Origin: Nageia nagi
Taxonomy: Eukaryota; Pinophyta
NCBI GenBank assembly: GCA_050084985.1
Contig: JBITNC010000001.1
Coordinates: forward strand, 21,018,001-21,082,000
Direction of reading: 5' to 3'
DNA: 64,000 nucleotides
Under the pieces are notes generated by a model that saw nothing but the letters and a program-made list of their open reading frames with translations, made no database searches and was not told the origin of the DNA. This document shows positions 23,669-36,849 of the stretch, one piece after another; the first letter of the stretch is position 1; each line of letters opens with the position of its first letter. A program made the translations under genes and the position numbers.

Positions 23669-24204
23669 ATGTATCTTGCTAACCCATTAGAAAAAAATAT
23701 AGGGAAGAGTATTTAAAAATTGATATCTAAGAAGTTTTATGGTGAAATTAAGAATTTAGCACCAAATTTGCGAGCCAAAAGGGTAACAAGGTAAGATGTT
23801 GGGGTTGAAGAAGACTTTGAGCATTAAGATATGAGACTATTACCCTTGGAGTAATTCATTTCACCCTTGGAATATCTCAAAATTAGGTTTGAAATTTTCA
23901 ATTAATATATTTCAAATTTATGAAGTCAATTTCAGATTTGGGAGATATAATTGGAATTGGGAGGCATAAGGTAAGATTTAGCAATAAATATAAGATCTAG
24001 CCATTGGAAATCAATGTCCCACCTTTGGGAGAACATAAATTAGATTTGACACATTGATTCTATAGATTTTTCAATGGTTTCAGTGATCTTGGTAAGATTG
24101 AGATAGGTCACCCAATTTTGGAAGACAATTTTACAATCATCTAGAGGCATTGAAAAAGGGACATCCAACTTGTGGAGAGTAATTAGAATACATTCAAATC
24201 ATAT

Positions 24205-26272
24205 TTGAGGATTAATATATGTTACTATTTTATGATATGTAAATTAAATAAGAATGGTGAAATGGTAGAACAAAATCTAGATACTGTGTTTGATCTATTT
24301 GATTGTTTATTGGATAAAATAGAAAATGAACCTTTCGATGAGGTTACTACACCAAACATAGACCAAAAGGTAACAAAATTAGATAAATTATTGCTAGAAT
24401 ACAATAAAATATTAGAAAACTAAAAGAAGGTGGTCCCCTATGAGACCTTTTTGGAATTAATTGGGAAGTAGAGCATACTAGAGGAAGCCCATTATATTCT
24501 TGTCCTAGATCAAGAGAGAACAATTCTATTGAATTAGAGAAAAAGAATATATATGCCACTACTTCAAAAGTAAGAATTGAATCTTGATTAGGAATTCAAA
24601 GAATATCAAAAGGAGGAAGATACCCTATTATGAGAATATAAGGGAATATATGAAAGTTATAAGAAGGTCATAGACTTTAAGAAATTTTTGGAGATTATAG
24701 GAAGGAAAATCCTTGCTTCATGGTTTTCAAAAACTTCAAAGATAAGTATATATTAAGAAAAAGAAACTATCCAACCATAAGAAGTTCCCTTGAAAGTGCA
24801 TACACATGAAGAAGAAAGCAATCCAAAAGAAGATATTGGGGTAAGAGTTGAAGACCTTAAAGAGAAAAACATGGGAATGGCCCATATTGAATAAGTTGGT
24901 AAGGATGCCATGATAATATTAGAAGATAAATAAAAATTTCATCACATGGGGTCAGTTCATGATATTTGTGATGAAGAAATAAAGGATGATAATTTACAAC
25001 ATGAGGTATGTTTTGAGTCTTAAAATATTTCTTTTTAAGGGAATGCACTAACACATGCTAAGAATATAGTTAAAGGGGATGTCATGAATGTTACAAAAAA
25101 GCATAATATAGATTCCATGGTAAAAATTATGGGAGAAGAGGTAGAGGATGTTGTCATTCTAGATTTGAATTTTAAAGACTTTCCAATAAATCCATCACAT
25201 CATGAAAAGCCTTGTGAGAGCATACAATGGGGACTTAACATGCATAATGATAGGAAGGAAGAAAGTAAATAAGAAAGAGCCATGATTGCATCTGGATTTT
25301 TTAAGGAAATAATATATGGAGTTTCCCTTCAAAGGAGTCATGCATATGAGAATTAGAGCATAACAAGAAAAAACAAAGATCTTGATCAAAGGGATAATTT
25401 ATTCTATGGTAAAAAGGTTGAAATATATATAGAGATAATAGTCCAAGATTATTTTTCCATGTTGAAGGTTTACCTCAAAGAAAAGGAATTGAAAAATTAG
25501 AAATGGGACTATCTTTAGATAACTTTTGCAAAGGAAGTAGTATATAATTTTAAGGGAATAATAATTCAAGTATATTTGGATAAAAGTACACCAAGGGATG
25601 CATTCACAATGAAGAAATATTTAGGTTTTGGAACTTTAACAAGTCTGATAAAGGAGGGAGAACAACAATATAGAATTTTGATAAAGGCCACTCAAAACCT
25701 ACTTAAAAGAGGTAACAAATTTGTGTTCACTTGTTTAAATGATGAACTAGATTGTATGAACACTTCTACAAAGATTATGTAAGATAAGGAAAAGGATTAG
25801 TTGTTGGAAAAACAATGCATAAAGGATTTTAAGTGGATATCAAAATAATAGTCAATACATAAGAAAATGAGGAAAGAAAGAGTATTTGATCCTTGCAACA
25901 CATAGGTGATGGATTACCCTTTCACTACTAATAAAGGTATCCAAATAATGATTTAGAAGTGTTAAAAAAATTATCAATCTTGGATTGAGTGAAGTTATCT
26001 TTGGTTTGCCATGATATGGAAGAAATGCCACTTGTCATTGGTTGCATTAAGGAAGAGTGAGGTTGCTCTTTGGTTGGGAATTGAAACTATGAATCAAATG
26101 CCATTTGGAACAACAATGTTTGTAGATGGCCTGATACAATCCATTAGAGAGGTACATGATTATTTCCCTTCTATTTTGCATAACAACAATTATTTTCGGA
26201 TGAAGAAGATGTTTGTTTAATTAGGGTACTTGGTAATGAGACCTCATAAAGTATACAAAGACAAATGGTAAG
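24205..26272 (+). pseudogene. long unrecognised ORF of E
   Basis: One frame can be followed for about 690 codons from 24205 to about 26272 with in-frame stops but no net frameshift. Open pieces in the same phase are 24205-24423, 25084-25272, 25576-25782 and 26011-26220. Readable segments include NLDTVFDLFDCLLDKIENEP, VEDVVILDLNFKDFPINPSH, YLGFGTLTSLIKEGEQQYRI and SEVALWLGIETMNQMPFGTT. There is no zinc knuckle and no pol motif. It could be a divergent gag or a captured gene; I cannot name it. Confidence 0.6.
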
Positions 26273-26901
26273 GAAAATGGATTGAAAATCCACTACATTT
26301 TGAGGAAAAATGAAGTATCACTGAAACAATAAGGATAATTAGTGATGTAATCTTTTATTAGGAAGCCATGACAATTAAAAGAAACCAAAGATTCAAGAAG
26401 TTACTATAGATTGCTATCATAGTAAGACTAGATCTAGAATATTTTTTCTTTGCTAACAAATGTGTACCTTCAAGAGCCATTCCAAAGAAAAAGATTAATA
26501 CCAACCCAACACTTATTTTATTGTTACATTAGTGATCCTTGAAGCTTCTATGTGGCAAGAAATTCTTCATATCATGATAACCATCCTTTTGCTAATCTTG
26601 ATGAAGACTTGGAAGAAAAGGTTCAACACCAAGGATAGCGATGATAACATAATGGGATGTAAAGAAATTACGATACATATGGGTCTTGATATTGACCTTG
26701 CACACTTGATTGGTCTCTCTAGGAAGGATAAAATGCAACTTTGACATGATGTACTGATAATCAAAGTAGAAAAAAATCATCATGGTACACCCACTCCTTT
26801 TACATCGATTTGGGACCTTGGATCATGGTTGGTTTTATCTTGGAAAAAGAGAATTTCATGTCGGTATTGCTTGAGGACAAGCAATTTTGGAGAGGTAGTA
26901 T
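26273..26901 (+). other. 3' internal region of E
   Basis: Short open stretches at 26532-26744 and 26810-27040 (the latter runs into the LTR) have no recognised domain. The end, 'gaggacaagcaattttggagagg' at about 26873, is purine-rich and probably includes the plus-strand primer. Confidence 0.45.
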
Positions 26902-28462
26902 TGTAATGTACCCATTTTTGAGAAATCTTACAAGAGGCATAAATTTTGCCATGAGCCAAGGATTATCAATTTATCTTCTAAAATGGAGAGGAAATCTTCT
27001 ACCATTTATTTTGATAAGTCACACAATATGGTTTCATTAAGAAATAAGTAAGATATTACCTCTTTAAGTTCAACCTAAGAGCCATATTTTATGTGCACAT
27101 AAGAATCCAAAATTCTCTTCCCATTTGACCATTGTGAGTTTGATGTCCCTCTCCTAGGGATATGCAATTGTAATTTAGTTTATTTAGGAGGTAATTGTAT
27201 TTAAATAAGAATATTTTTATAAGTGGGTTATTCATAATTCCAAAATACTTATAATCCATGATTCCAAGGTGTGTCTTAGAGTCATTAGAATTCTAACTTA
27301 TAACTAGGGGTTGATCTTGTAATTAGAAAATAAAATGCACTTAGAATTACTCCAAATGTAATTAAACTCCCCTCTAAATGGGATACCCCACTAGAGGTAG
27401 AGTTTCATGATTTTAAGGATGATAATGTGAATCTTGAGGTAAGGTAAGACTCCTATACTGAAATATTACATGGAAGAAGACTATTAGTATCCATTAGATA
27501 TAATTTTTATAAACCTAAGTTACCATTAGAATCATCTATAAGGGATGCTAGATAAGAGGGCATATGGAAGCTATTTAAGGAGAAGAATTGGAGATCATTC
27601 CTCAATCTTGGATTACTATTTTATTTGGAAGTGGGTGTAGGCTCCTTTTTTTCCTCTTATGCATGAAAGGGAGGTCTTAGTGTTTAACATTCCTTTTGGC
27701 TTATACTAATACTACCTTGGTGTCTAACATTTTCCTTGCATTATCTACTCCTACTTTGAGGTATAACATTCCTAGAAGGTATCAAAATTTCTATCTTAGG
27801 GTTTGACATTCCCTAAGATTATTAAAGACTACTACCTAGGGTTTAACATTCCCTAATGTTACTCTTGAGACTAGTAGAGCCATGGAGCTTCCACCATAGT
27901 TAAGGAAGATGAAGCCTTGGAGAAATCCTTATCACCACTGAGGAAGAGGAAGTCCTAGAGACATCCTTTTTGAATATTCATCAACATCATTTGAGAATCA
28001 TATCAAGAAGGTCACTTGGATATTCTAGCATCATCATGTTAGTCTTCCAGCTATCCATCTACCTCATTGACATCTTCTACACCAGATCAAAAGATTTTAG
28101 GTTGATATGTAGTCTCCCTAGTTGAGACATCTTACATAGGGCATCATTTTGCTCTTTCAAGGTATGTAACCTTCTCTTTTGGCATCATTAATTCAATATA
28201 CATTTTTTGGTATCATAAGGAGAATATTTTCAAGTGTGATATCAAGATCTGCCATTAAGGCTATTGGATGTTGCATCTTCTTGGTGAATTTGAGTATATC
28301 TAAGCCTCATAGTGGATTTTCCATTCTCTTGAGCATAATTAAGGCATTTCAGATATCTGAAGTGCTTTATTTGGGTAAGAATGGATTTATATGGTAAATT
28401 TTAATATTTTATTTGAGCCCAATTTGTGCAATTTTGAATGAACCCAAGTTTGGCTCATTACA
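26902..28462 (+). repeat. 3' LTR of E
   Basis: It begins TGTAATGTACCC and ends TTGGCTCATTACA. It is the partner of 22121-23655 and is followed by the duplicated target ATTAC. Confidence 0.88.
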
Positions 28463-28467
28463 ATTAC

Positions 28468-31000
28468 TTTCCTTTATATATTGTGATTTCATATATATTT
28501 GTTAGATGATCTTTTGTAGTAGTTTTATTGCATAATTGAGTTGCATATGTTGTTCTTATCTAGGTTTCTTGATTATATAGAAATATGCTTTGTAATATAT
28601 TGCTTAATCTAGTACTAATGCTTCATATTTTAAATATATTTTTTCTCTCCTTATTCTTAAATACAACCCAATAAGGAGTTTGCCTTCTCCAAAGCCTAAA
28701 CTAGAAAGTATTCAAGTTCTTCTAATATATGCTTTGGTCCAGAGCATTCACATGCTTGTAAATGATAACATTAAGTTGATCAAATTATTTTAACCTAGAT
28801 ATCTGTTAAATGAAAAAAAATATAAATATAAATAAGAAAGAGAAAAAATAGTCAAAATCATAAGTTATTCAATAATAATATTGTAGATCTATGAAGTCTT
28901 TCTTACAATGGCCCTTTTCCACCAATTTTTTTGGTTCCCACTAGTAAGCTTTAACACCATTTAGAATGATATAATTTATCAAAAAAAATATTATATCCTA
29001 ATTCATAATTGCATAAATACTTAGCCAAATGCCTTATATTGTAGTTTATTTATAAATTTATTTATCACAAACATTAATCCCTAAGCTCAAGGGCCATCCT
29101 TATTCATAACAATCATATCCTAAGGATTAAAGCTACTCAATTAAAATAATAATCACATATTTGATTAAGATGATTCAATTTTCATATTGGTATTTTAACA
29201 TAATTGGCATTTCATACATATATCAGACACTTGACTTATGTGTGTTTGTGTAACACACCTTTTGTACATACATAAAGTAGTATTATTTAGTTTTATTTAA
29301 TTACTTGCATAAGGATTCATCTATTTTCATATCCCCCTATTAGTATCATATTTTACATTTTGAAAGAAGTTTGATATCTTGAACTTTGAAGTAACAAAAG
29401 TCAAAACACTAGAGGTTTTTACATGATGACATCAACAAAGTGGTTCAAAAAGTTTAAATTCCAAAGAAAAGGAAAGAATTAGTAAACTCATCAAGTGTAG
29501 AACATATAGAAACTAAAAGAAATAAGGTTATAAGAAAATCCTCATATGTTTTTGGGTAGTGAATTAAACAAACCCTTCAAAAATGGTCCAATATTTTCAA
29601 AGATCATAAATGATAAAAGAATCATAATAATAAAAAAGCTCTAGATAATTATTAGAAAGATTGAGCATAATCGATGAAAAGATGTGTAGTACATTGGTAG
29701 CCCATCATTATAGATAAAGGACTTGAAAGTTATTGCCAATTAGTAGAATACAACCAATAAAAAATGCACAACACTAAAGGAAACTCTTCATCACATCATA
29801 GGGTGTCCATATAAATTCTAGAATGAGTAAATATGCTCTACTTATAGGGAAAGCACCACAAGAAGCTTCATAAGGATACGTTGTGAATGGTAATGGATGT
29901 CATTTCTCATTATAAGCTATGGTAGAATAACCTATGAATAAGATGTCAAATTTTTATACCAAGGAAACACTGGTTCATTCCAATCCTTTTTTCCTCTGTT
30001 TATAAATGAATGAGATGCCAATTTTTTCATCTTAATCCAAAGTTCATTTTCTTTCATCTTGCAATCTTGGAAGCCTACTAGCTCATGAATTGCAAGTCTT
30101 TTTTATCCCTTACATTTTCTAAGTTTTATCCTCTACCATATTATAGAAGCTAGCCTTCTCTGGAGATTGGATTGTTAAGCACATACATTTGACACATATT
30201 CTCCATTAAAAAAAATTGATATTCTTGGATAGTCATATGCTATTAGGTGCACTAATGCCGGATTACATATTTTGAATCAACACTTACATATCTATGATTG
30301 TTTATTTTTTATAGAATCTTATCAAGTTAAAAGCATCAACCATGTGTTTAGATAATAAATTCTCTCATCAACATCAACATCAACATCCTATCTCCTTAAT
30401 TTCTCAATAGTTGAGGATATTTCATTATCTATCTTCCTTATATTTTCTTAAAATTTATCAAGATAAGCAATCAATTATTTCAAAGAAGCTAATATCTACC
30501 ATTAAAAGGTCTTATACTCTACATAATATATTGTTTCATTTCATACTTTATCATAATCTATCACTAACTTATTACAACATAACAAATACAAACTTAATAC
30601 TAAATTCTTTAAACATTATTATGATAATTACAATTATTGATTATATATTTATTTATAATTCATCATAAATATATTGTTATCATTTTTTTAACATTATTAA
30701 TTTATTTAATATCATTCATAATAAGATTGCTACGAGAAGGAAAACAATCGATAACATATTTTATATAATCGATCTTCCATTAATTTGAACTACACCGTCT
30801 TCAATCTTCACATAAATAAATTACTTCTGAACGGTAAGAGTGGTTTTACATGTGGACCCAAAATAAAACAAAGATAGATAGTGGCCTCTTTAATGGCATA
30901 CGTGTAGACAATGTCGAATATTCTCGTGTAAAGTTAGTGCTGTGAGTTCATGTACTTGGTATGGCAAGATCGAACATTCACTTTCACCATGATTCACAAG
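28468..31000. other. AT-rich intergenic DNA left of the MIZ1-like gene
   Basis: I recognise no gene or paired repeat. A short (CATCAA)n run lies at about 30366-30390. An open stretch at 30411-30668 has AT-rich, Ile/Asn-heavy codons and looks fortuitous. Base composition becomes less AT-rich from about 30780 towards the gene. Confidence 0.5.
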
Positions 31001-31548
31001 GAAGTACTTCTGTAACCCACAAAGCATACATCATATGATTCTACCAGGGAGCTCTCCGCGACCTGATTTGACCATAGACAATGCATATCCCATGAATCAA
31101 TCAGACACAAGATTAACGTAAGAGATTCCAAATCAAAGTATACAAATGAGGAAATCTAAAACAAGACTCATCAAATTCTGTCAGAGAATAATCCCATAAA
31201 ATATTCAAGACCATCAATTTTGTTACAGTCTAATAATCCCACAGAACATTATTCCGACTATTATGATGATGATGAATCATGAGAGCCACATAATTTGTAA
31301 GACCCTTGCCGGGCATGGTGCATTTCGCTCCGAATGTCTAAACACCCAGCAGAAGAGAATCTGCCTGAAGAAAAACATCTCAGACGATCATCTTTATCTA
31401 CACTTCTTATGATACATTCATGCCAAGACCCATGAACAACTTAGCGGTGAGAGTCCGACATGATTATATGAACCAAGACCTTACCAAACCATAGACTGAC
31501 TAAATTCCCCAAGAAAAAGAACCCCACATAAAACTGAAAAAGACTCTC

Positions 31549-32223
31549 TCAGGATCGAAGAAGGAAAATACTGAGCTGCTGCCCGGTGCTTCCGTCTGGA
31601 TTGATCATATGAAAAGACTCGGAATCCGACGAGCCCACAACTCTCTCATACGTTGCTCTCATGTACATGAGCTCCCCCTCGTCTGCCTTGGTGTCCGTGG
31701 GCAGAACCCCCGCACCCACCGAGATGGATTGCATAACCCGCAATATCGCCCGGTCGTTGTCCGTCACGTTCCGCTTGATAGCGAATCCGACCTTTCGTCC
31801 GTTGCAGTACATGGTCCACACGGGCACCGAGAATAAGGCACCCTGCCGGGTCTGATCCTTGTCGCATTCCAGCGCAATCCTGAGGAGCCCGTACTGCATT
31901 TCTCGGGCCAGAAGATATGTAGGCATGGCGAATTCCAACAGAAGCAGATTGGGTCCCCGACGGTCTTCTTGGATGCAGAAACTCACCCGACCTTTCCGGT
32001 AGCCGAAGATGGTACCGGTCACGGTTGGGCCGAGGGTCGACTCGGCGTCGTGGTCGTCTACAGAACCTCCCGCCAAGGACTGGCATCCGCAACAGGGCAC
32101 CATAAATTCCATCAGAGACCGCAACGATCTCCAACACCTCACATCCTTCTCGCAATCCACGGCGGTCGTCCGGTCTATGATCTGCATCGCATTCCTCTCG
32201 CTGCTGATATCTATCATCCTCAT
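31549..32223 (-). CDS. MIZ1: MIZU-KUSSEI1-like protein (DUF617)
   Basis: This is an intronless 224-residue protein. The first in-frame ATG is at 32223; the frame is open to 32247 but that codon is GTG, and a stop (TAA, 32281-32283) lies further 5'. A second ATG follows two codons later. The DUF617 domain spans about residues 67-222: TGTIFGYRKGRVSFCIQ (69-85), LLLLEFAMPTYLLAREMQYG (93-112), VPVWTMYCNGRKVGFAIKR (133-151), then EGELMYMRATYERVVGS (182-198) and ESFHMINPDGSTGQQLSIFL (202-221). Arabidopsis MIZ1 is needed for root hydrotropism and is a longer protein of the same family; this copy has a short N terminus with a Cys cluster (PCCGC, 43-47). It has no stops or frameshifts. Orthology to MIZ1 itself, rather than another DUF617 paralogue, is inferred. 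Confidence 0.92.
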   Translation of the reverse strand: MRMIDISSERNAMQIIDRTTAVDCEKDVRCWRSLRSLMEFMVPCCGCQSLAGGSVDDHDAESTLGPTVTGTIFGYRKGRVSFCIQEDRRGPNLLLLEFAMPTYLLAREMQYGLLRIALECDKDQTRQGALFSVPVWTMYCNGRKVGFAIKRNVTDNDRAILRVMQSISVGAGVLPTDTKADEGELMYMRATYERVVGSSDSESFHMINPDGSTGQQLSIFLLRS

Positions 32224-32592
32224 TTTTGGGATCGGTTCAACAGACACGTTCTTGAACGATAGGTGTGGTTCCGAGCCTTTTTATGTGGAGGCCTCGGGTC
32301 TTGGAAGGCTTTTTGCTGTCAATGAATGGATGCCCCCTGCAAAAGCAAGAAAGAAGGAATTTCTTGAATGGGATCTTAGAATGCTTTTTGTGGCAGCGAT
32401 GGTCTTCAGTCTTTCTGGCACTCTCTCGTACTCCGCAACCTTTCTCCGCCTGCTTGCACAGTAGCCTTTTATTTTGTTATATGCTTTGTTTTCAACTTCA
32501 CACCGACACCCACCCACTGGCTCAAATCATTTCTTGGCAACTATCTCTATAATGCTAAGTATACTGCGATTCGTTGCGTATTTGGGACAGCT

Positions 32593-32600
32593 TATTTATA
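32593..32600 (-). promoter_or_regulatory. candidate TATA box of the MIZ1-like gene
   Basis: The minus strand reads TATAAATA here, about 370 bases upstream of the ATG at 32223. If used, the leader would be roughly 330-340 nt. A closer promoter cannot be excluded. Confidence 0.4.
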
Positions 32601-32619
32601 ATGATGGATGACAATGAAA

Positions 32620-35260
32620 TTCTCTTGCGATGGAAGTCTCCAGTCTCCACACGTTTCTCAAAGCCCGACTAATTGTATCATTGGATTTCTCCATCTACAG
32701 CTCCCAAATGTCTTTATTTCTTGTCATATTATCTCTACAACCATATAATACAATATCTCCACATTCATGTGCAAGAATATTAATAATTTAAAGATTTTAA
32801 AATTAAAATATTATTATGCTGCAATGATAGAATGGAAGATAAGGTGAATTGTATTTTGCTTGTTTTATGGGAAAAGTTAGAATAGCCAATAGTCGGTTAG
32901 CTCCAAAATGATACTAAAGTAATGCCTTTCTAGTCTTTTTGAGCAAGCTTTTGACGTTTGAGCAATGATTTTTCGGCTGAGTGGGTTCAAGCGGAGCATG
33001 TGTATTGTTGTTATCTGAACATCTCATTCCCGTATAGAGACACAAAAGATGCTGCGTTGTATATGTGGGAAGGACAAGTCGAGTCAAATTGATTTGGTCT
33101 TTGTATTCAATGACAATCATGGACGATGATGGTGATGTCTCCTTTTTTTGTCACTGGACAAGCTTGGTGGTCTTTGGATACATGTCTCAACCGAGACCCT
33201 CCAAGGCTTACACCTTTCTTTGCTCGCATCATTCTTCCAAAACTTCTCTTGTCTCGTAGCACCAAAGTCGGATAAGGATTAATGGAATCAATTACGTGCA
33301 TTCCACATATAATTAAACCTACGGCGGTTAATGTTATATATCATATACCTGGTATAGTACACGAGCAAAGTTTATATTAACCGTCGAGTCAAAAGGAGTA
33401 ACTTAACTTAAGGATAATGCTTATGGTATTATCTTCATATTATATAGACACCGAAATAGTGTTATTATTCTTATTAGCTAATTTTTATGGTATTTATTTT
33501 TTATATTAATTATAGCTTTTTGCTGTGATTTTTTTTTTTGTTGTTGTTTTGAAATTGTAGCCTCATTCTATCTCATACATATTTGTAAGTATAGATGTTT
33601 GTTTTTGTCTTTAGATTTTTCATCATGTAAATCATTATTTAGGTTTTAAAAATATTAGATGTATTTGTCTATTACTTAATTTAAAATATAAAATTAAGTT
33701 TATTTAAGTTCACTAACGAATGTATTTTACAAAGTCAATGTGGCTCACATTTCAAGGATAAATTTTATCTAAAGCATGTTTAAAGAACTTCATTATTGTA
33801 CCTATATCTTTATTCTCATCTAGTTTTTTACTTCTACATAGTTCCTTGATTTGATATCTAATCTTGTTGATAATCCTCTTAAGAGTGCAATTTGAATGCT
33901 ACATCAATTTGTTATATGATATCATCTCCTTGTCGGTGATTTTAATACTATTGGATCTAACTACAATCTAGGAATCATATTCATTGAAGAAAGTCTCTTC
34001 ATTACAAAAGTTAACCTCAAATTTGAGTTGTAATTTTACAAATTACTAAAAGATAAAATTAAAAAAATAAAGGAAGTGAAGATCTAAGTTTGCAAATATC
34101 AAAACTCAACAAATAAAATAATTATAAATTATCACAAAATTTGCTAACATGATCCTCAAATCGTTATAATGATTTATAAATAAGAACCTAAAAGTTAATA
34201 ATAATTACCCCTTCATATCATGTAAAAATTAATAATATTTATCACTACCATTTATTGTTTAGTATTTCTTAGTGCTTATTTATCATTGTTATTAAATTTA
34301 TCATTATTATAATATATTTTATTAATTAGCTAATTTTCTCACTTCATCCATTTTCTCATAATACGTTACGGTAAACCCAACTTGTTTAACTAATTTTTAA
34401 TTTAGTTTTCATTCAAAAAAGATTATTTGTAACATATTATGTGATTTCTATTTAATACCTAAAATATCTAGATAAAGGTAAAGGTAAATTATATTAATGT
34501 CCACTGGAGACCAACTGATCTATGGGATGGACAACTTGCAGTAGGCTAATACATAACATGTATGTATCATACTAGGAATGTAATAGGGGACATAAGTCGC
34601 AACAAGGTCAACACATGACCAACTCAACCAACAACTAAGACATGGTTTTGCTCCAATTTGGAGAGACATTAGATTAGGAGTTAAAAATGAATCTCATAAT
34701 GATATACATGATATTAAGTTAAATTATTTTGATGTTGAATATGAAACCCTAATATTAAAATTGATGAGCAAGATAATCTCCATAGAATGATAGTTAATAA
34801 ATTCATTCACAACTTAACCATCAAGTTGTTTATAATTATGATCTTTATGAAGATGTTAAGAATTACCTTTTAAAACATCTTGAATTCTTTAAAGACTTCT
34901 TATTTGTTAGAAATTATAGCACACTTCATTTATCAAAAAGGAATGATGTATAACCAAAAGATATTACTTTTATTTCTCTACCAAATGTTTCTCCCTTTTA
35001 ATAACTAAGTTGTAGTCAATTACCGATCAAGTTATTGATTATATTATTTCTTCTCAACCTCATTTATATTCTACTACATCTAACCCTTTGTAAATGGTAA
35101 AATGTAACCTTGAATTAGAGGTGTTAATTAATAAAATGCATCTACTTAAATTAAGAACAATACTATGAATCCTATATCCTACTATGCTTAATAGAATAAA
35201 GAATTCATATATATTTGAAATAATAAATAAATAAGAAATAATTAAATCAAATCTGACAAT
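32620..35260. other. intergenic DNA right of the MIZ1-like gene
   Basis: 32620-33320 has a more balanced composition and probably includes promoter sequence of the gene. From about 33400 it is AT-rich. I see no gene or repeat partner in it. Confidence 0.5.
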
Positions 35261-35262
35261 TA

Positions 35263-35520
35263 TTGAGTCCCCAAGGGGACAACATGATGGTTAAATAATT
35301 TGACTAGTCCCTAGAAGGTCCCATGCTTGAATCACAATTATTGTTCCATTGTATTGTAGTACGATTGCAAGTCAATTTTAGTTTTAATTTGAGTTGGCTA
35401 CAATAATATTACTTTCCATAGCCACCAAGTGGATAGTGGAGACTTTAAAAGATTTACCCCAACTAATGATTGTCAGGGGATTCCTAGAATAGTTTACCTC
35501 ATGTTCATATAAAAATAAAA
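35263..35520 (+). mobile_element. possible tRNA-derived SINE
   Basis: A box A-like motif (tggttaaataatttg, 35288-35302) and a box B-like motif (gcttgaatc, 35325-35333; consensus GTTCGAATC) lie about 35 bases apart, after 'ccccaaggggacaacatga'. This is the head of a plant SINE in style. No clear tail or target duplication was found. Confidence 0.35.
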
Positions 35521-36849
35521 TCTAACAAGTAATGAAACCTATGAGAAAGGGATGAGAAAGATAAATACTTTTTCACTTACCATGGTGACCATGAATATAT
35601 GTTTAGACTAAAGCTTCTATGAAAAGATGACTTGGGATGTGAATGTAAGAAGAAAAAAGATCTTACATTAGGGAGCCTTGATGTTAGGGAGCGATGCAAC
35701 CTAATGTTGATGTTGAGATCCTTATAGTTTAAATAAAGAAATCCCAAATACAACAATAGTATAAGGATAAGTAATTCTACTCTAGCATGTATTATGAAAG
35801 AATGACATATAGATTTTGAGTACAACAAACCTCCCAATATTGATAGGTGGCATTGAGAGACACCATAAGTATTTTTTAGAATATATTCAAATTCATATTA
35901 ACATGAAATATGATATTCGTCAGGAATTCATATGTTTCTCTATTTTATAGGTACAAGTTACACCCTATTGTACCATTATCAAGTAACATTGACACTCATA
36001 TATACTTACACAAATAAAGAAAAATATGTATAAAATATTGCTTATGTTAGCCTTTGATAATCATAATGAATTATATAAGTTAAAATAAATTATAAATTGT
36101 AATATCTTAAGGATCATATGATAACTAATTTGGACCCAAAAAGGGGTTGCAAACTAGGTATCAACAATTATCCCACTTTGCAAGTTTAATGAAATAAAAT
36201 AAAATTATGCTTGGAAAGGAAAGCAAGAGGAGAAAATAAAACTCCTTTGAACTTATGGAATCTTTGAATCAATTTTGTTTTGGCAATTCATTTTACCTCC
36301 TCTTTGCATTAATTATTGTGCAAAAACATTTAGTGAAAACATCAAGAATTCATTACAAAAAACTTAAGATCAGAGAATAGAAACACTTTACAAAGATCAT
36401 AGCATAGCAACATATGAAATATAAATCCTTTGGAATTGAAATATCATAATAGTTTTCACTATCCATATATTCATCATTTCTTAAAAGGGAATATTAATGG
36501 AATTTTCCTATGAATAAAACTAAAAATAGACTAACTTGTTGGGTCCTAATCATGCATAGAAGGGCTTGAGATGCATTATGTTTGTTGTAAAATTATGCTT
36601 CTTTATTTTAGTGGTTTGAAACTTGTATAACCCATTTTTATATTTCTCCTTGATGATGTGTGGTTCAATCCAATTTTAATTAAAATTTCCTTTATTTTCT
36701 CCTTCTAGCTTAGTTATGTGGTTATTTTCCTTCAGTACTAAGTCACCAACATTGAATCACTTTAGCTTGATCTTCTTATTGTATACCTTTCTAATCCTAT
36801 GCTGATAAAGCCTAAGATGTTCAATGTATTTATTCTTTTTTCATAAAAT
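35521..36849. repeat. region with diverged repeat of 39760-40150
   Basis: Two stretches resemble the right flank of G: 'cccaatattgataggtggc' at 35832 against 'cccaatcttggtaggtggt' at 39768, and 'ttgcaagtttaatgaaataa' at 36178 against 'ttgtaaatttaatgaaatga' at 40083. They may be the two LTRs or terminal regions of minus-strand element G, but divergence is high and the ends were not found. Confidence 0.35.

Larger units (their letters stand above)
22121..28462 (+). mobile_element. LTR element E, non-autonomous with unknown ORF
   Basis: This 6.3-kb element has 1.5-kb LTRs and a perfect 5-bp duplication ATTAC at 22116-22120 and 28463-28467. A Met-type primer site is at 23657 and a purine-rich tract precedes the 3' LTR. 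The 3.2-kb internal region has no protease, RT or integrase. One long degenerate ORF occupies it. It therefore resembles a large non-autonomous derivative (LARD-like) that would depend on another element's enzymes. Confidence 0.85.

Noticed and set aside
30366-30390. (CATCAA)n as a functional element
   Set aside because: It is a short microsatellite with no context suggesting function.
32224-32247. An eight-residue N-terminal extension of the MIZ1-like protein
   Set aside because: It would need to start at a GTG codon; the first in-frame ATG is at 32223.
31609-32464. Several long open frames overlapping the MIZ1-like gene on both strands
   Set aside because: They are shadows of a GC-richer coding region; only the minus-strand DUF617 frame has recognisable conserved motifs.
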